Assembly: GCA_025924435.1 (NCBI GenBank)
Contig: JAICIL010000031.1
Location: forward strand, 1-22,353
DNA: 22,353 nucleotides
Source: Chloroflexia bacterium
GTDB taxonomy: Bacteria; Chloroflexota; Chloroflexia; Thermomicrobiales; JALYUS01
Reading direction: 5' to 3'
Part shown: in pieces, positions 7,685 through 15,254 of the stretch
Position numbering within the stretch: the first letter of the stretch is position 1
Layout: each line of letters starts with the position of its first letter
Position numbers and translations under genes: made by a program
The notes under the pieces: generated by a model
Seen by the model: the letters and a program-made list of their open reading frames with translations, nothing else
Databases searched by the model: none
What the model was told of the DNA's origin: nothing

Positions 7685-8173
7685 TCAGCGCGATGTGATG
7701 GGATATGCGGAGCGAGCGGCGGCCACCGCCCGTCGCAACTCCGCGAGCGTCGCCGCATCGTCGCGCTGGAGGTCAACGGCGTGGGCGAAAAGCGGCCGCC
7801 CGGCGGGCGTGGGGTGCGACCAGACCGCCACTCCCTGCTGGTCAACGGTGGAGACGATATGCTCCCGGAGGAAGCGCAACCGCGTTTGCACCATTTCGGC
7901 AGTTGGGCGGGCCGATTCCTCGCCGGGGGCGGCACCGCCCGCTCCGGGCGCATGGCCGAGCACGTCGTGCGCGACGCTGCCCAGGTGCAGGCTCGATGTA
8001 ACGAGATCGTCGAGCAGATCGAGGCAGGAGCGTCCACCGGGCGCGGCGTATCGCAGCGCGGCCTCGTCCAGCTCGGTCAGCAGCATCGCCACGGTCGAGG
8101 GCGTCGCGCCGATCGCGGCGAGGGTGGCGCGGAGTTCGGTCGGTGTGTCCGGTGTCTGCACGGTATCCTCCAT
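7685..8173 (-). CDS. DinB-like four-helix protein
   Basis: A 162-residue, alpha-helical, cytosolic protein. The layout (TPTELRATLAAIGATPSTVAML near residue 10-30, LTELDEAAL, then LDDLVTSSLHLGSVAHDVLGH) is that of DinB/YfiT-like metal-dependent proteins, where histidines on helix 2 and the C-terminal helix bind metal. Here the expected HL pair is present (SSLHL), but the other histidines are not clearly placed, so activity is doubtful. ATG 8173 is chosen since the protein-like sequence begins there; no strong ribosome binding site is visible and upstream in-frame starts exist. It precedes the SnoaL/XRE operon on the same strand by about 120 bp and is divergent from the lipoprotein gene. Confidence 0.55.
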   Translation of the reverse strand: MEDTVQTPDTPTELRATLAAIGATPSTVAMLLTELDEAALRYAAPGGRSCLDLLDDLVTSSLHLGSVAHDVLGHAPGAGGAAPGEESARPTAEMVQTRLRFLREHIVSTVDQQGVAVWSHPTPAGRPLFAHAVDLQRDDAATLAELRRAVAAARSAYPITSR

Positions 8174-8312
8174 CGCTCGGTCGTGCGGGACGCCGGGGGT
8201 ACCGTACCACATGCGCCGGCGGATCGGTACATTGTGCGACGTGGGGCGGGCTGTACCGGCAACGCCAGTTCGCGCCGTAGACGCAGTGGCGTCGCGGTTG
8301 TACGCTCCGGGC

Positions 8313-9356
8313 ATGAACTTGGTCGCGATACGCGCACGGGCGGTAGGGATAGCGTTGCTGGTCGCCATACTCCTCACGGGGTGCGCGCGCAGCGCCCCGG
8401 CCCCGACCGCGACCGCCTCCCCGATTGCGCCGAAGAAACTGCCGCTGATCGGCGTCAGCCTGCCGAATGTGGCCACCACCGACGTGACGCTGATCCAGAA
8501 GGCGCTGGCGGACAATCAGCGCAAGAACGACGTCTCGCTCATCTACCGCTCGGCGGACGACAAGGCGGAGAAGCAGGCCACCGATATCGCCGACCTCGTG
8601 CGGCTCGATGTTGTCGGCCTGATCGTGCTGCCGGTGGACGCGACGCTCGTCGGCCCGCCCATCGCCGCCGCGCGCGAGCGGGGCATCCCCGTCGTGGCGA
8701 TCGACACGCCGCCGGTCGGCACGGCGGTGGATTCGCTCATCCGCACCGACTATCGCGCGGATGGCCGGGAGGCGGCGAAATACGTGACCGACAAACCCGC
8801 CGCCAGAGGCCCGGTGCTGATCCTCGCGGCGAGCGACGCGCCCACCGCCGATTTCATCGCGGGGGCGCGGGAGGCGTTGGCGAAGGTCTCCGCCACCGTG
8901 CGGACGATCACCGTGGCGAACCAGCTCGACCTGCCCGGCATCGTCCTCCCGGCGGTGCGCGATCAGGGCGTGCGCACGATCATCGCGGGCGATGATGCGC
9001 TCGCGCTCGCGGCGATGGCGGCGGTGCGGGGGGCGGGGCTGCAAGGCGAGGTGGCGATCATCGGGCACGGCGGCACGAAAGGCGCCATCCAGGCGGTGCT
9101 CGACGGCACGCTGGCCGGGGATGTGGATACCCGCCCGCAAGACCTCGGCGTCGCGGCGGTCGGGAACATCGCCGCGCTCGTTCGCAAGAAGCAGCCCGCG
9201 TCCGATGTCATCGTGCGGATCAACGGTTCGGACATCTCCGTCAACGCCGTCCCCGGCCGCCTCATCACCCGCGACAACGCGCGCGACATGCAGGAACGCT
9301 GGCCCGACCTCACCTACGCCGCTCCCGCCACACCAACGCCCGCCCCAAAGCAATGA
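8313..9356 (+). CDS. Sugar-binding-type periplasmic lipoprotein (Peripla_BP_4)
   Basis: A 347-residue exported lipoprotein. The N-terminus has a positively charged start, hydrophobic stretch and lipobox LTGC at residues 21-24, so Cys24 would carry the lipid; a Pro/Thr/Ala-rich linker follows. The mature part has the ribose-binding/LacI-like type I fold: IGVSLPNV, a Gln/Asp-rich helix, GLIVLPVDATLVGPPIAAARERGIPVVAIDTP, then TIIAGDDALALAAMAAVRGAG and VAIIGHGG, ending in DTRPQDLGVAAV. It would capture a sugar or related ligand outside the membrane for an ABC importer or sensor. No permease or ATPase gene lies beside it, so its partner is elsewhere or it acts as a sensor. A Pro/Ala-rich tail ends the protein. 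No strong Shine-Dalgarno is visible. Confidence 0.88.
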   Translation: MNLVAIRARAVGIALLVAILLTGCARSAPAPTATASPIAPKKLPLIGVSLPNVATTDVTLIQKALADNQRKNDVSLIYRSADDKAEKQATDIADLVRLDVVGLIVLPVDATLVGPPIAAARERGIPVVAIDTPPVGTAVDSLIRTDYRADGREAAKYVTDKPAARGPVLILAASDAPTADFIAGAREALAKVSATVRTITVANQLDLPGIVLPAVRDQGVRTIIAGDDALALAAMAAVRGAGLQGEVAIIGHGGTKGAIQAVLDGTLAGDVDTRPQDLGVAAVGNIAALVRKKQPASDVIVRINGSDISVNAVPGRLITRDNARDMQERWPDLTYAAPATPTPAPKQ

Positions 9357-9498
9357 CTTTCCGATACGCGCCACGTTGCCGCATACCGTTTCATATGGAA
9401 CGATAGCGTATCTGCCTCGCGTATCGCACTCGCACGGTTTCAGCACAATTTCAGGCACTGCTCAGAGCGCATTCAGCGATGTCGCCGATGATATTTCC

Positions 9499-9517
9499 AA
9501 CGGTTGAACCGTTTTTT
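9499..9517 (+). terminator. Weak intrinsic terminator after the lipoprotein gene
   Basis: AACGGT-TGA-ACCGTT hairpin followed by six T residues, about 140 bases after the lipoprotein stop. The stem is short (6 bp), so efficiency may be modest. Confidence 0.5.
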
Positions 9518-9588
9518 CTTCGGATTATCCGTCCATCGCCGCGTTGTTCCTCCTCCGCGGCGCCGGCGACGAATGGACGGCCTCCCTC

Positions 9589-9612
9589 GGGAGCGGCATT
9601 GCTGCCGCTCCC
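9589..9612 (-). terminator. Hairpin downstream of MOSC gene
   Basis: A perfect 10 bp stem GGGAGCGGCA / TGCCGCTCCC with a 4-base loop, 16 bases after the stop of the minus-strand MOSC gene. There is no U-tract on the minus strand, so it may be a U-less terminator or a 3'-end stabilising hairpin. Confidence 0.4.
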
Positions 9613-9628
9613 GTTTCCGTGCCGGGCG

Positions 9629-10294
9629 CTATGCGGCGCGCTTCGCCAGACGATCGCGCAGCCCCGCCGCGAGGAGCGGGCAGGCGGCGAGCGCGGCGGT
9701 ATCGGGGTGGCCCCGACGGTGGATGATCGCGTTGACGCGCGCAATCGTCCACTCCGGGTACGGGCGGTCGAGCAGGACGACCGGCATCCCCGCCGCGACC
9801 TGCCCTTCGGTGAGGACGCGGAGATACCAGCCGGTGCGGCCCGTCGCCAAGACGCGCGCCGTCAGGTTCTCGATGCGCCAGCGGCGGGAGATCTTCCAGC
9901 ACGGCCCGCGCGGCTGCGAGACCTGCACGCGCGCCCCGCCGATTGCGCAGGTGTCGCCGACGCAGGCGCTCTGCTCGGAAAGCCCGGCGATCGTGAAGTT
10001 CTCCCCGAAGCCGCCGTGGGGGAAATCCGGGCGACCGAGTTCGGCCCGCCAGTCGGAGTAATGGCCCGCGCCATAGCAGAGCGCCGCTTTGTCCGGCCCG
10101 CCGTGGTTGATCGCGTCCGCCTGCTGGTTGCCCGCGAGGTTTTCCCGCCCCAGCCAGCACGGCCCGACGACAGGCCGCTTCGCGAAACTCGTCACCCACG
10201 CGCGGTCCATCTCGTCCGCCGCGCCCACCGTGCCGTACGGCGTCGGCATGCCCACCTGAATCGAGCAGATCACCGGATCATTCGTCGGCATCAT
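9629..10294 (-). CDS. YiiM-type MOSC domain protein
   Basis: A 221-residue soluble protein of the MOSC family, relatives of the molybdenum-cofactor sulfurase C-terminus that act in metal-sulfur transfer or in reduction of N-hydroxylated compounds. Family words: DAINHGGPDKAALCYGAGHYSDW (about 60-82), GGFGENFTIAGL (94-105), CVGDTCAIGGARVQVSQPRGPCWKI with the conserved Cys132, then the YiiM-type C-terminal helical extension (PEWTIARVNAIIHRR). The start is one of two tandem ATGs at 10294/10291 behind AGGAGAGG. It stands alone on the minus strand; the HAD gene upstream is separated by a long hairpin repeat. Substrate unknown. Confidence 0.9.
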   Translation of the reverse strand: MMPTNDPVICSIQVGMPTPYGTVGAADEMDRAWVTSFAKRPVVGPCWLGRENLAGNQQADAINHGGPDKAALCYGAGHYSDWRAELGRPDFPHGGFGENFTIAGLSEQSACVGDTCAIGGARVQVSQPRGPCWKISRRWRIENLTARVLATGRTGWYLRVLTEGQVAAGMPVVLLDRPYPEWTIARVNAIIHRRGHPDTAALAACPLLAAGLRDRLAKRAA

Positions 10295-10319
10295 CACCTC
10301 TCCTGTACCAAATCGAGAC

Positions 10320-10498
10320 CGGGGAGAACCGCAGAGGCGCGGAGAACGCGGAGGACACAGAGAAATGCTGAAGTGCGGAGAACAAGGAAGGATGCGTGCG
10401 CACTCGATGCTCAACGAGCGGTTCCCGCGCTCCGATCCTCTTTTCCTCTCTCTTTCTTTGCGTCCTCCGCGTTCTCCGCGCCTCTGCGGTTCTCCCCG
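10320..10498. repeat. Long inverted repeat of the 'CAGAGGCGCGGAGAA' family
   Basis: Arms 10320-10356 and 10462-10498 are perfect 37-base inverted copies (left arm begins CGGGGAGAACCGCAGAGG), with further partial pairing inward around a loop of about 105 bases. It lies between MOSC and HAD genes and overlaps the HAD 3' end. A second member with the same design but different bases (ACAGAGGCACAGAGG) is at 19675-19779. This kind of repeat is known to be widespread in Chloroflexi, Cyanobacteria and Planctomycetes genomes (recollection). Confidence 0.8.
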
Positions 10499-11115
10499 AT
10501 TTGTCGCCCCTCGCGGTTGCGATGGCGCGCGACATCCGCGATTGCCTGCGCGGTATCGCGGAAGTGGACGGCCAGCATCCCGACCGCCCGCGCGCCCTCG
10601 ACATTCGGCAGGACATCATCCACGAACAGCGCTTCCTCGGGTCGCACGCCGAGCCGTTCGACGGCGAGGCGATAGATGCGCGGGTCCGGCTTCGCCATCC
10701 CTTCCTCATCGGAAAAGATCAAGAGATCAACCAGCCGGTCTATCCCGTAATGCCGCGTGATCGCTTCCCGCGTGCCGGACCACGCGTTGCTCAAGGCCGC
10801 CGTGCGATAGGCGGGGCGGAGGGTTTGCAGAAACGCCGCGAACGGTTCGTTCAGCCGCTCGCCCGCGAAGAAATCGCGCCGCAGTTCCTCCACATCCGCC
10901 GCGTCGAGCGACAGGCGCGACGCCATGTCGTCCCAGACGTGCGCGGCGGAGACGGCGCCGACCGTCGCCCGCGCGGAGAGATCGGGCCGGAACAGCCCGC
11001 GCGCGAAGCCGCCGGGCGGGAAACCGAACCGTGCTTCCCAGCGGCGGTGCGCTGGCGTCTCCTCCCGGACGAGGACGACGCCCCCGATATCCACGATAAT
11101 TGCGCGTATCGCCAC
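10411..11115 (-). CDS. HAD-superfamily (subfamily IA) hydrolase
   Basis: Probably a cytosolic small-molecule phosphatase. Motif I is DIGGVV with nucleophile Asp9; the second position of the usual DxD is Gly, as in the DxG/N group that includes YihX-like enzymes. Motif II is LSNAW (Ser109/Asn110), motif III Lys142 in GMAKPDP, motif IV FVDD (Asp166/167). The cap lies between about 15 and 90. The start is GTG 11115, with GAGGGA eight bases upstream overlapping the stop of the GNAT gene, 11 bp away; the two are one operon. Residues from about 206 to 234 (ENRRGAENAEDAKKERGK...) are translated from a long inverted repeat rather than family sequence, so the natural stop was lost or overrun. Confidence 0.88.
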   Translation of the reverse strand: MAIRAIIVDIGGVVLVREETPAHRRWEARFGFPPGGFARGLFRPDLSARATVGAVSAAHVWDDMASRLSLDAADVEELRRDFFAGERLNEPFAAFLQTLRPAYRTAALSNAWSGTREAITRHYGIDRLVDLLIFSDEEGMAKPDPRIYRLAVERLGVRPEEALFVDDVLPNVEGARAVGMLAVHFRDTAQAIADVARHRNREGRQIGENRRGAENAEDAKKERGKEDRSAGTAR

Positions 11116-11126
11116 CGATCATTCCC

Positions 11127-11708
11127 TCAGCGCGGCCCGTCCGGCAGGAAAACCCGCCCGAGCACCGGGCTTTCGAATTCCGTCGCGAGGCAGTCCATCT
11201 CGATCTGATCCCAGCGCCGCCCGCCCATCAGCCAGCATTGCCGCCGCCGGCCGCACTCCCGGAATCCCGCCTTCGCATACGCTCGCCGCCCCGCCACATT
11301 CCACTCCGCGACGGTCAGCGCGACATTGTACAGCCCGAGCGCGGTGAAGGCGTAGTCGAGCATCAGGCGCGTCGTCTCGGTGCCGTATCCCTTGCCGCGC
11401 GCCTCCGCCTCGCCGATGAAAATGCCGAAGTCGGCGCGGCCGTTGCGATGCTCTACGTGCATCAACTCCGTCGAACCGATCGGCCGCCACGACGCGCGCT
11501 CGTAGATCGTGAAGGAGAGGTAGTCGTCCGATGTGGCGATGCGCTCGTAGTGGGCGGTCTCGCGCTCCACCGTCACCGGGCCGAACGGGCCGAGATTGCG
11601 GGCAACCGCGAAGTCGTTGGCCCATCGCTGATGGAGCGGGATGTGATCGCGCCGGCGCGGCCCGAGCGCAATCCCGTCCCCGATGATGTTGACGATTGGC
11701 GTCTCCAC
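11127..11708 (-). CDS. GNAT N-acetyltransferase (RimJ/RimL type)
   Basis: A 193-residue acetyl-CoA-dependent acetyltransferase. The acetyl-CoA pyrophosphate loop is RGKGYGTE at 104-111 after the beta strand ADFGIFIGEAEA, followed by LMLDYAFTALGLYNVALTVAEWNVAGRRAYAKAGF, the RimJ/RimL-like signature (PF13302). Substrate may be a protein N-terminus, an amino-sugar or an antibiotic; nothing here decides. The start is GTG 11708 with AAAGG upstream. It is translationally close-coupled to the HAD hydrolase that follows. The Arg-rich end (CGRRRQCWLMGGRRW) is normal for the family's last strand. Confidence 0.9.
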   Translation of the reverse strand: METPIVNIIGDGIALGPRRRDHIPLHQRWANDFAVARNLGPFGPVTVERETAHYERIATSDDYLSFTIYERASWRPIGSTELMHVEHRNGRADFGIFIGEAEARGKGYGTETTRLMLDYAFTALGLYNVALTVAEWNVAGRRAYAKAGFRECGRRRQCWLMGGRRWDQIEMDCLATEFESPVLGRVFLPDGPR

Positions 11709-11735
11709 GCGCGAACCTTTCCCATTGGTAGCGTA

Positions 11736-11813
11736 GGCTTTCCAGCCTGCGCCTGCGGATTACCCGGTCATCCCGCGACGGCCGACCGGATCGCGGGCTT
11801 TCCAGCCTGCGCC
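11736..11813. repeat. Two direct copies of GGCTTTCCAGCCTGCGCC
   Basis: The same 18 bases occur at 11736-11753 and 11796-11813 in the spacer between the GNAT and B3/4 genes. Each contains a short GGCT..AGCC palindrome. A related word, GGCGGGCTTCCCGCCTGCG, is at about 17970-17988. These look like scattered short intergenic repeats. Confidence 0.7.
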
Positions 11814-11822
11814 GCCCCGATC

Positions 11823-12530
11823 CTACGTGATGGTCATCTCCGGCTGCTCAATGCTCAGAAGATGGACGGCGGATGTGCCCCCGAGGTATTCCGCGATGAG
11901 CGACGCGAGGTCGGCGCACGCCGCACGCAACGATTCTTCATCAATCGGCGGCAGGGCCTCGATGCAGAGAAAGGCATCGGTCGTCTGCTCCGTCAACTTT
12001 GTCCGCTCCGCCTCGCGCCAGTTCCACGCGCGGCAGATCGCGCCAACGTCGTCGCGGTAGATCACCTCGCCGGGCTGCGGCGGCTGCGGCTCCGCGCCGC
12101 CGAGCGGCACGAACGCCTCGCCCCCGACGGCGCGCGTCAGCCGGAGATTGCCCCCGATCGCGCGCAGGTCCTCGCCGCCGCACGGGAGCAGATGCCGGAG
12201 CGAGACGGTATTGTAGAGATCAACCAGCGGATTAATGCTCCGCAGCGTGCCCGCGACCGCCCCGCGCAGCAGGTTCTCGATGGACGACCGCTGCTTCGCG
12301 GGCTTGACGCCGAAGGCCCGGTACGCCTCCCGCCACGGTGCGATGGCGGCATGGGTGGCCATGTCGGCATCCCCGACGCGCCGCGCCGCGTCCGCCATCG
12401 CATCGCGGAGGAGCGCCGCGCAGTCGCCGGCGTTCCGCGTATTGTCCACGCCGTGCACAATCACCACGCCGATGCGCGCGGCGGAAAAGAGCGACCAGAA
12501 GGCCGGCTCGATGATGAAGCGGGTCGTCAT
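11823..12530 (-). CDS. B3/4 domain protein
   Basis: A 235-residue stand-alone B3/B4 domain protein, the fold found in the beta subunit of phenylalanyl-tRNA synthetase. Family words: VHGVDNT near residue 25, a WREAYRAFGVKPAKQRSSIENLLRGAV stretch (about 66-92), INPLVDLYNTVSLRHLLPCGGEDL (99-122) and, near the centre, GEVIYRDDVGAICRAWNWREAERTKLTE. Stand-alone members may be tRNA editing or amino-acid-related, but function is not established. Its ATG overlaps the stop of the upstream MOSC gene by four bases (ATGA), so translation is coupled. Confidence 0.85.
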   Translation of the reverse strand: MTTRFIIEPAFWSLFSAARIGVVIVHGVDNTRNAGDCAALLRDAMADAARRVGDADMATHAAIAPWREAYRAFGVKPAKQRSSIENLLRGAVAGTLRSINPLVDLYNTVSLRHLLPCGGEDLRAIGGNLRLTRAVGGEAFVPLGGAEPQPPQPGEVIYRDDVGAICRAWNWREAERTKLTEQTTDAFLCIEALPPIDEESLRAACADLASLIAEYLGGTSAVHLLSIEQPEMTIT

Positions 12531-13042
12531 GGGACGATGCTGCTCAGGTCAATGACATCGCCGAGTGCGATCTCGCCGTCGAGGAGGATTTCGGCGCGGA
12601 TGCCGCCTCGGTTCGTCATCGCCCGATTGAGGCCGGGCTTGCCGGTCAGTTCCTCGATGTAGCCGCAGGGCGGGCAGGGCCGCTCGCCGTAGCACTCGAT
12701 CGCCCCGACGCGGAATCGCTTGCCGATCAATGTATCCAGCCCGATACCGCGCGTGACGAGATTGCGGCGGCACTCGTGCGGCGCGAGGGCGATACCCGTC
12801 TCGCGTGCCATCGCTTCGAGCGCTTCCGCCGCGATCAGCGTCAGGCGGCGGCCCGTCAGCGGCGGCACCTTCGAGTAGTAGCCGCGCCCGTCGAAGTAGC
12901 GATCCCCCTCCAACCCGCGCCCGGCGACGACGCGCGCGCGCTCCCGCGCGACCATCGCCGCGCCCGCCGCCGGGGCGATGAAGATCCCTTCCACATGCCC
13001 GACCCCAACCGCCGCGCGCACCGGCGCCGCTTGTGTCGCCAT
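12527..13042 (-). CDS. MOSC domain protein
   Basis: A 171-residue small MOSC protein. Landmarks: GLEGDRYF at 43-50, LTLIAAEALEAM near 68-78, HECRRNLVTRGIGLDTLIGKRFRVG at 89-113, and a CPPC pair at 123-126 (ERPCPPCGYIEELTGK), where one Cys corresponds to the family's conserved sulfur-carrying residue. Predicted role is sulfur or metal-sulfur handling linked to molybdenum cofactor; substrate unknown. The frame runs on upstream to 13243, but ATG 13042, with GGAGGAG eight bases ahead and family-like N-terminus, is the start. It shares four bases with the B3/4 gene, so the two products probably act together. It is not closely similar to the longer YiiM-type MOSC protein at 9629-10294. Confidence 0.9.
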   Translation of the reverse strand: MATQAAPVRAAVGVGHVEGIFIAPAAGAAMVARERARVVAGRGLEGDRYFDGRGYYSKVPPLTGRRLTLIAAEALEAMARETGIALAPHECRRNLVTRGIGLDTLIGKRFRVGAIECYGERPCPPCGYIEELTGKPGLNRAMTNRGGIRAEILLDGEIALGDVIDLSSIVP

Positions 13043-13357
13043 CTTTTGCTCCTCCCTCTCACGCCGCGAATCCCGCGCGCATTGTACAAGACCCTGGACA
13101 CAAGAGCAGGGCAGACCGACGCACCCGATGCGACGGGCCGACCGATCGGGAAGATATCCGCCGAGAGGTGGCGGAGCGCCTCGAAGTTGAAGCCCAGCGG
13201 CAGCGCGGCGTCGAGCAGGCCGAAGAGCGTGAGCCGCCGCCACGTGGCCCTTCCCTGTGGGCGCGCCGCGCCCCGCATCCGGGCAGCGCCGCCATAATCC
13301 CGGCGGTTCCTTGCGGACGCGGGTCTCTTTCGGGCGGCACGGGCCGTATGGCGCGGT
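13043..13357. other. Spacer without supported gene
   Basis: The 315 bases between the MOSC gene and the LysE gene contain open frames on both strands, but none with both a ribosome binding site and recognisable sequence. One minus-strand frame reads a hydrophobic, protein-like stretch (LTLFGLLDAALPLGFNFEAL, about 13155-13240); it could be a remnant of a lost gene or chance. No terminator with a T-run is visible. Confidence 0.4.
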
Positions 13358-14020
13358 TCAAACGTCGTTGCTCGCGGCTGATGCAGGGCCGAGGAAGTCC
13401 GCCGCGGTGTGCCAGAGGAGGGCGAGGCCGAAGTAGCCGAGGCCGAGGCCGCAGAGGGCGTTGATCCAGCGGAAGACCGCCGGACGGACGAAGCGCCGCC
13501 CCCAGCCGATCACAAACGGGATGCAGAGGCACCAGAGCAGCGCGCCGAGCACGAACCCGCCGAACAGCAGGGCGAATCGCCCCACCGGCGCGGTCGTCGT
13601 GCCCGTCGCGGCGAAGCCCGCGCCGATCCCCGTCCAGAAGGCGAGCGCGAACGGGTTGGCGAGCGAGAAGACCGCGCCGGTCGCGAAGTCGCCGCGCGCG
13701 ATGCGGCCGTGGGCGCGGGGCAGGCCGCCCGCCCACGCCTCCTGCAAGGCGCTCCACGCCAGCCGGAGGAGGAAGCACGCGCCCGCGACGCCGAGGACGA
13801 GCCGCACCGGGCGATTGTGGACGAGAAACGCCGTGCCGGTGAGCGCGAGCGCCGCCCACAGCGTGTCGCCGATCAGCGCGCCGAGTTGCACGAGGAGCGC
13901 GGGCCGGAAGCCGCGCACCAGCCCGCGCCGCAAGGCTTCCGTGTTCACCGCCCCCGGCGCGGCGTTGTAGGCAATACCGAGGCCGATCGCCGTGACGATC
14001 AGACGTGTGGTTGGTGTCAT
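13358..14020 (-). CDS. LysE-family amino-acid exporter
   Basis: An inner-membrane protein of 220 residues with about six hydrophobic helices and the LysE pattern near the N-terminus (YNAAPGAVNTEALRRGLVRGF at 18-38, then LVQLGALIGDTLWAALALTG) and SLANPFALAFWTGIGAGF in the middle. The family exports amino acids or related small molecules by proton exchange. AGGAGG lies seven bases before ATG 14020. It is the last gene of a likely operon with the P-loop kinase (14 bp upstream) and the PNPOx-like protein. The substrate is not evident. It is only distantly similar to the RhtB-type protein at 16280-16915. Confidence 0.88.
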   Translation of the reverse strand: MTPTTRLIVTAIGLGIAYNAAPGAVNTEALRRGLVRGFRPALLVQLGALIGDTLWAALALTGTAFLVHNRPVRLVLGVAGACFLLRLAWSALQEAWAGGLPRAHGRIARGDFATGAVFSLANPFALAFWTGIGAGFAATGTTTAPVGRFALLFGGFVLGALLWCLCIPFVIGWGRRFVRPAVFRWINALCGLGLGYFGLALLWHTAADFLGPASAASNDV

Positions 14021-14034
14021 CTTCTGCCTCCTGC

Positions 14035-14589
14035 TTACGACGATGGGAGTTCAATCGCTTTCACTACGTCGCGGACATCGGCACGCCGACGGCAGCGGAT
14101 GGCCTTGTCGGTGTAGGGCGCGAGCGCGGCGGCTGTCGCGTCGCGGCTCGTCGCGCGATCATCGTCCGGCGCGGTCGGTGGCGGCTTCGCGCCATAGTAG
14201 TGCCGTGTCTCGCGCAGGAAACGCAGCAATTTGCCGATTCCCCGGTGCCGATTCGTGCCGGCGACAGTAGCGCGGAGATGGCGGATTACCACCCGCCGCG
14301 CCCCGATGTGCCACGGCAGGTCCAGCCAGATGATCGCATCGGCAGCACAGAGTAGATCGTCCGTCCACCAGAGGAAGATGCCCTCGGTCACCCAGCCGGG
14401 CTGCCCGACGATCCGCCGCACATCAGCGAGCCGCGCATCCAGCGGTCGTTTCTTCCCCGCGCCGCCCTCATACGCAACTTCGTCCAGATCGTAGACAGGG
14501 AGGGCACATCGTGCCGCAATCGTGCGGGCGAGCGTCGTCTTGCCGCTGCCCGATCCGCCGATGATATGGACGTGCCGCCATTCGAGCAT
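14035..14589 (-). CDS. P-loop kinase, 'topology modulation protein'-like
   Basis: A 184-residue nucleoside/nucleotide-kinase-like ATPase. Walker A GGSGSGKT is at 11-18 (HIIGGSGSGKTTLARTIA), then VYDLDEVAYEGG, WVTEGIFLWWTDDLLCAADAIIWLDLPW (Walker B-like DxD region), and RFLRETRHYYGA. This is the pattern of proteins named AAA family ATPase, adenylate-kinase-like or FlaR; true substrate unknown. ATG 14589 is chosen over GTG 14595 since GGAGG is seven bases upstream of it, too near for the GTG. It lies between PNPOx and LysE genes with 27 and 14 bp gaps, an operon. Confidence 0.85.
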   Translation of the reverse strand: MLEWRHVHIIGGSGSGKTTLARTIAARCALPVYDLDEVAYEGGAGKKRPLDARLADVRRIVGQPGWVTEGIFLWWTDDLLCAADAIIWLDLPWHIGARRVVIRHLRATVAGTNRHRGIGKLLRFLRETRHYYGAKPPPTAPDDDRATSRDATAAALAPYTDKAIRCRRRADVRDVVKAIELPSS

Positions 14590-14616
14590 CCACACGCCTC
14601 CGGTGTGGCACGAATA

Positions 14617-15225
14617 CTACGCAAGTTCCTTCGGGCGCATCGTCGCGCGGCCCGCCGCGCGCTCCGCATCTATGAAGGAGCCGTGCGGGTAGGAATAGGC
14701 CGGGTATTCCTCCGGCTTGACGTTGTGCTTGCCGACGCGCGTCTCGATATCGAAGCGGTAGACGCTCGTGATCGCGATGTCGCTCTCCGGCATCGGTTCG
14801 TAGTCCACGCCCGCGACGAGATGCGGCGCGTACTTCGCCATCACGCCTTCCAGCGCGTACGTTTTCTCCGCCGCGTCCGCCACGACCCGCACCGTGCCGT
14901 AGCAGACGACGCTCGCGTACTCCGTGCTGAAGTCGAAGGGCGTCCCGGCGGGCAGCACGCGACCAAACTCCGTGACCGTGAAGCAGGCGCGTGTGACGCC
15001 CTGTTCCAGGATCGCCCGCAGTTTGCCGACCTGCGCGGTGTGCCAGTAGACGCGCTCGCCATCGAACCAGAAGTAGTTGCTATGCAGGAGCGGCTGCCCC
15101 GCGTGGCTGATCGCGACGTGGCCGAGCGCGCTGATCGCCAGCATCCGGTCCATCCATTCCTCGTCCGCCAGCGCGCGGTCCTTCCGCCGCACCTGCGTCA
15201 ATGGCCGCTCCAAATATCGCTGCAC
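14617..15225 (-). CDS. Pyridoxamine-5'-phosphate-oxidase-family flavoprotein
   Basis: A 202-residue FMN-binding split-barrel protein. Motifs: RRKDRALADEEWMDRMLA (13-30), LGHVAISHAGQPLLHSNYFWFDGERVYWHTAQVGKLRAIL, i.e. the PNPOx-like (PF12900) pattern in which the H-T/S..GKL portion contacts the FMN phosphate, then ACFTVTEFGRVLPAG and YASVVCYGTVRVV. Members are flavin- or heme-binding oxidoreductases, often related to antibiotic (NimA) resistance or stress; substrate unknown. The frame is open upstream to 15528, but GTG 15225 behind GGAGGAGG starts the homologous region. It heads the operon PNPOx-kinase-LysE and has a promoter with a perfect TTGACA and a nearby inverted repeat. Confidence 0.87.
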   Translation of the reverse strand: MQRYLERPLTQVRRKDRALADEEWMDRMLAISALGHVAISHAGQPLLHSNYFWFDGERVYWHTAQVGKLRAILEQGVTRACFTVTEFGRVLPAGTPFDFSTEYASVVCYGTVRVVADAAEKTYALEGVMAKYAPHLVAGVDYEPMPESDIAITSVYRFDIETRVGKHNVKPEEYPAYSYPHGSFIDAERAAGRATMRPKELA

Positions 15226-15254
15226 GCCTCGCCTCCTCCGCATACGCCGACGTT

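Noticed and set aside
7842..9458. Minus-strand ORF of about 540 codons opposite the lipoprotein gene
   Set aside because: Arg/His/Asp-rich shadow; the plus-strand frame has signal peptide, lipobox and binding-protein motifs.
9531..9575. Imperfect inverted words GTCCATCGCC.../...GAATGGAC
   Set aside because: Pairing breaks after a few bases and has no position relative to a gene that would give it meaning.
11100..12662. Plus-strand ORF of about 520 codons across GNAT and B3/4 genes
   Set aside because: It spans two well-supported minus-strand genes and the repeat between them; composition is that of a shadow.
14641..14720. Possible tRNA or small RNA in GC-rich spacers
   Set aside because: No T-arm, anticodon arm or CCA-like pattern was found; the stretch is inside the PNPOx gene.
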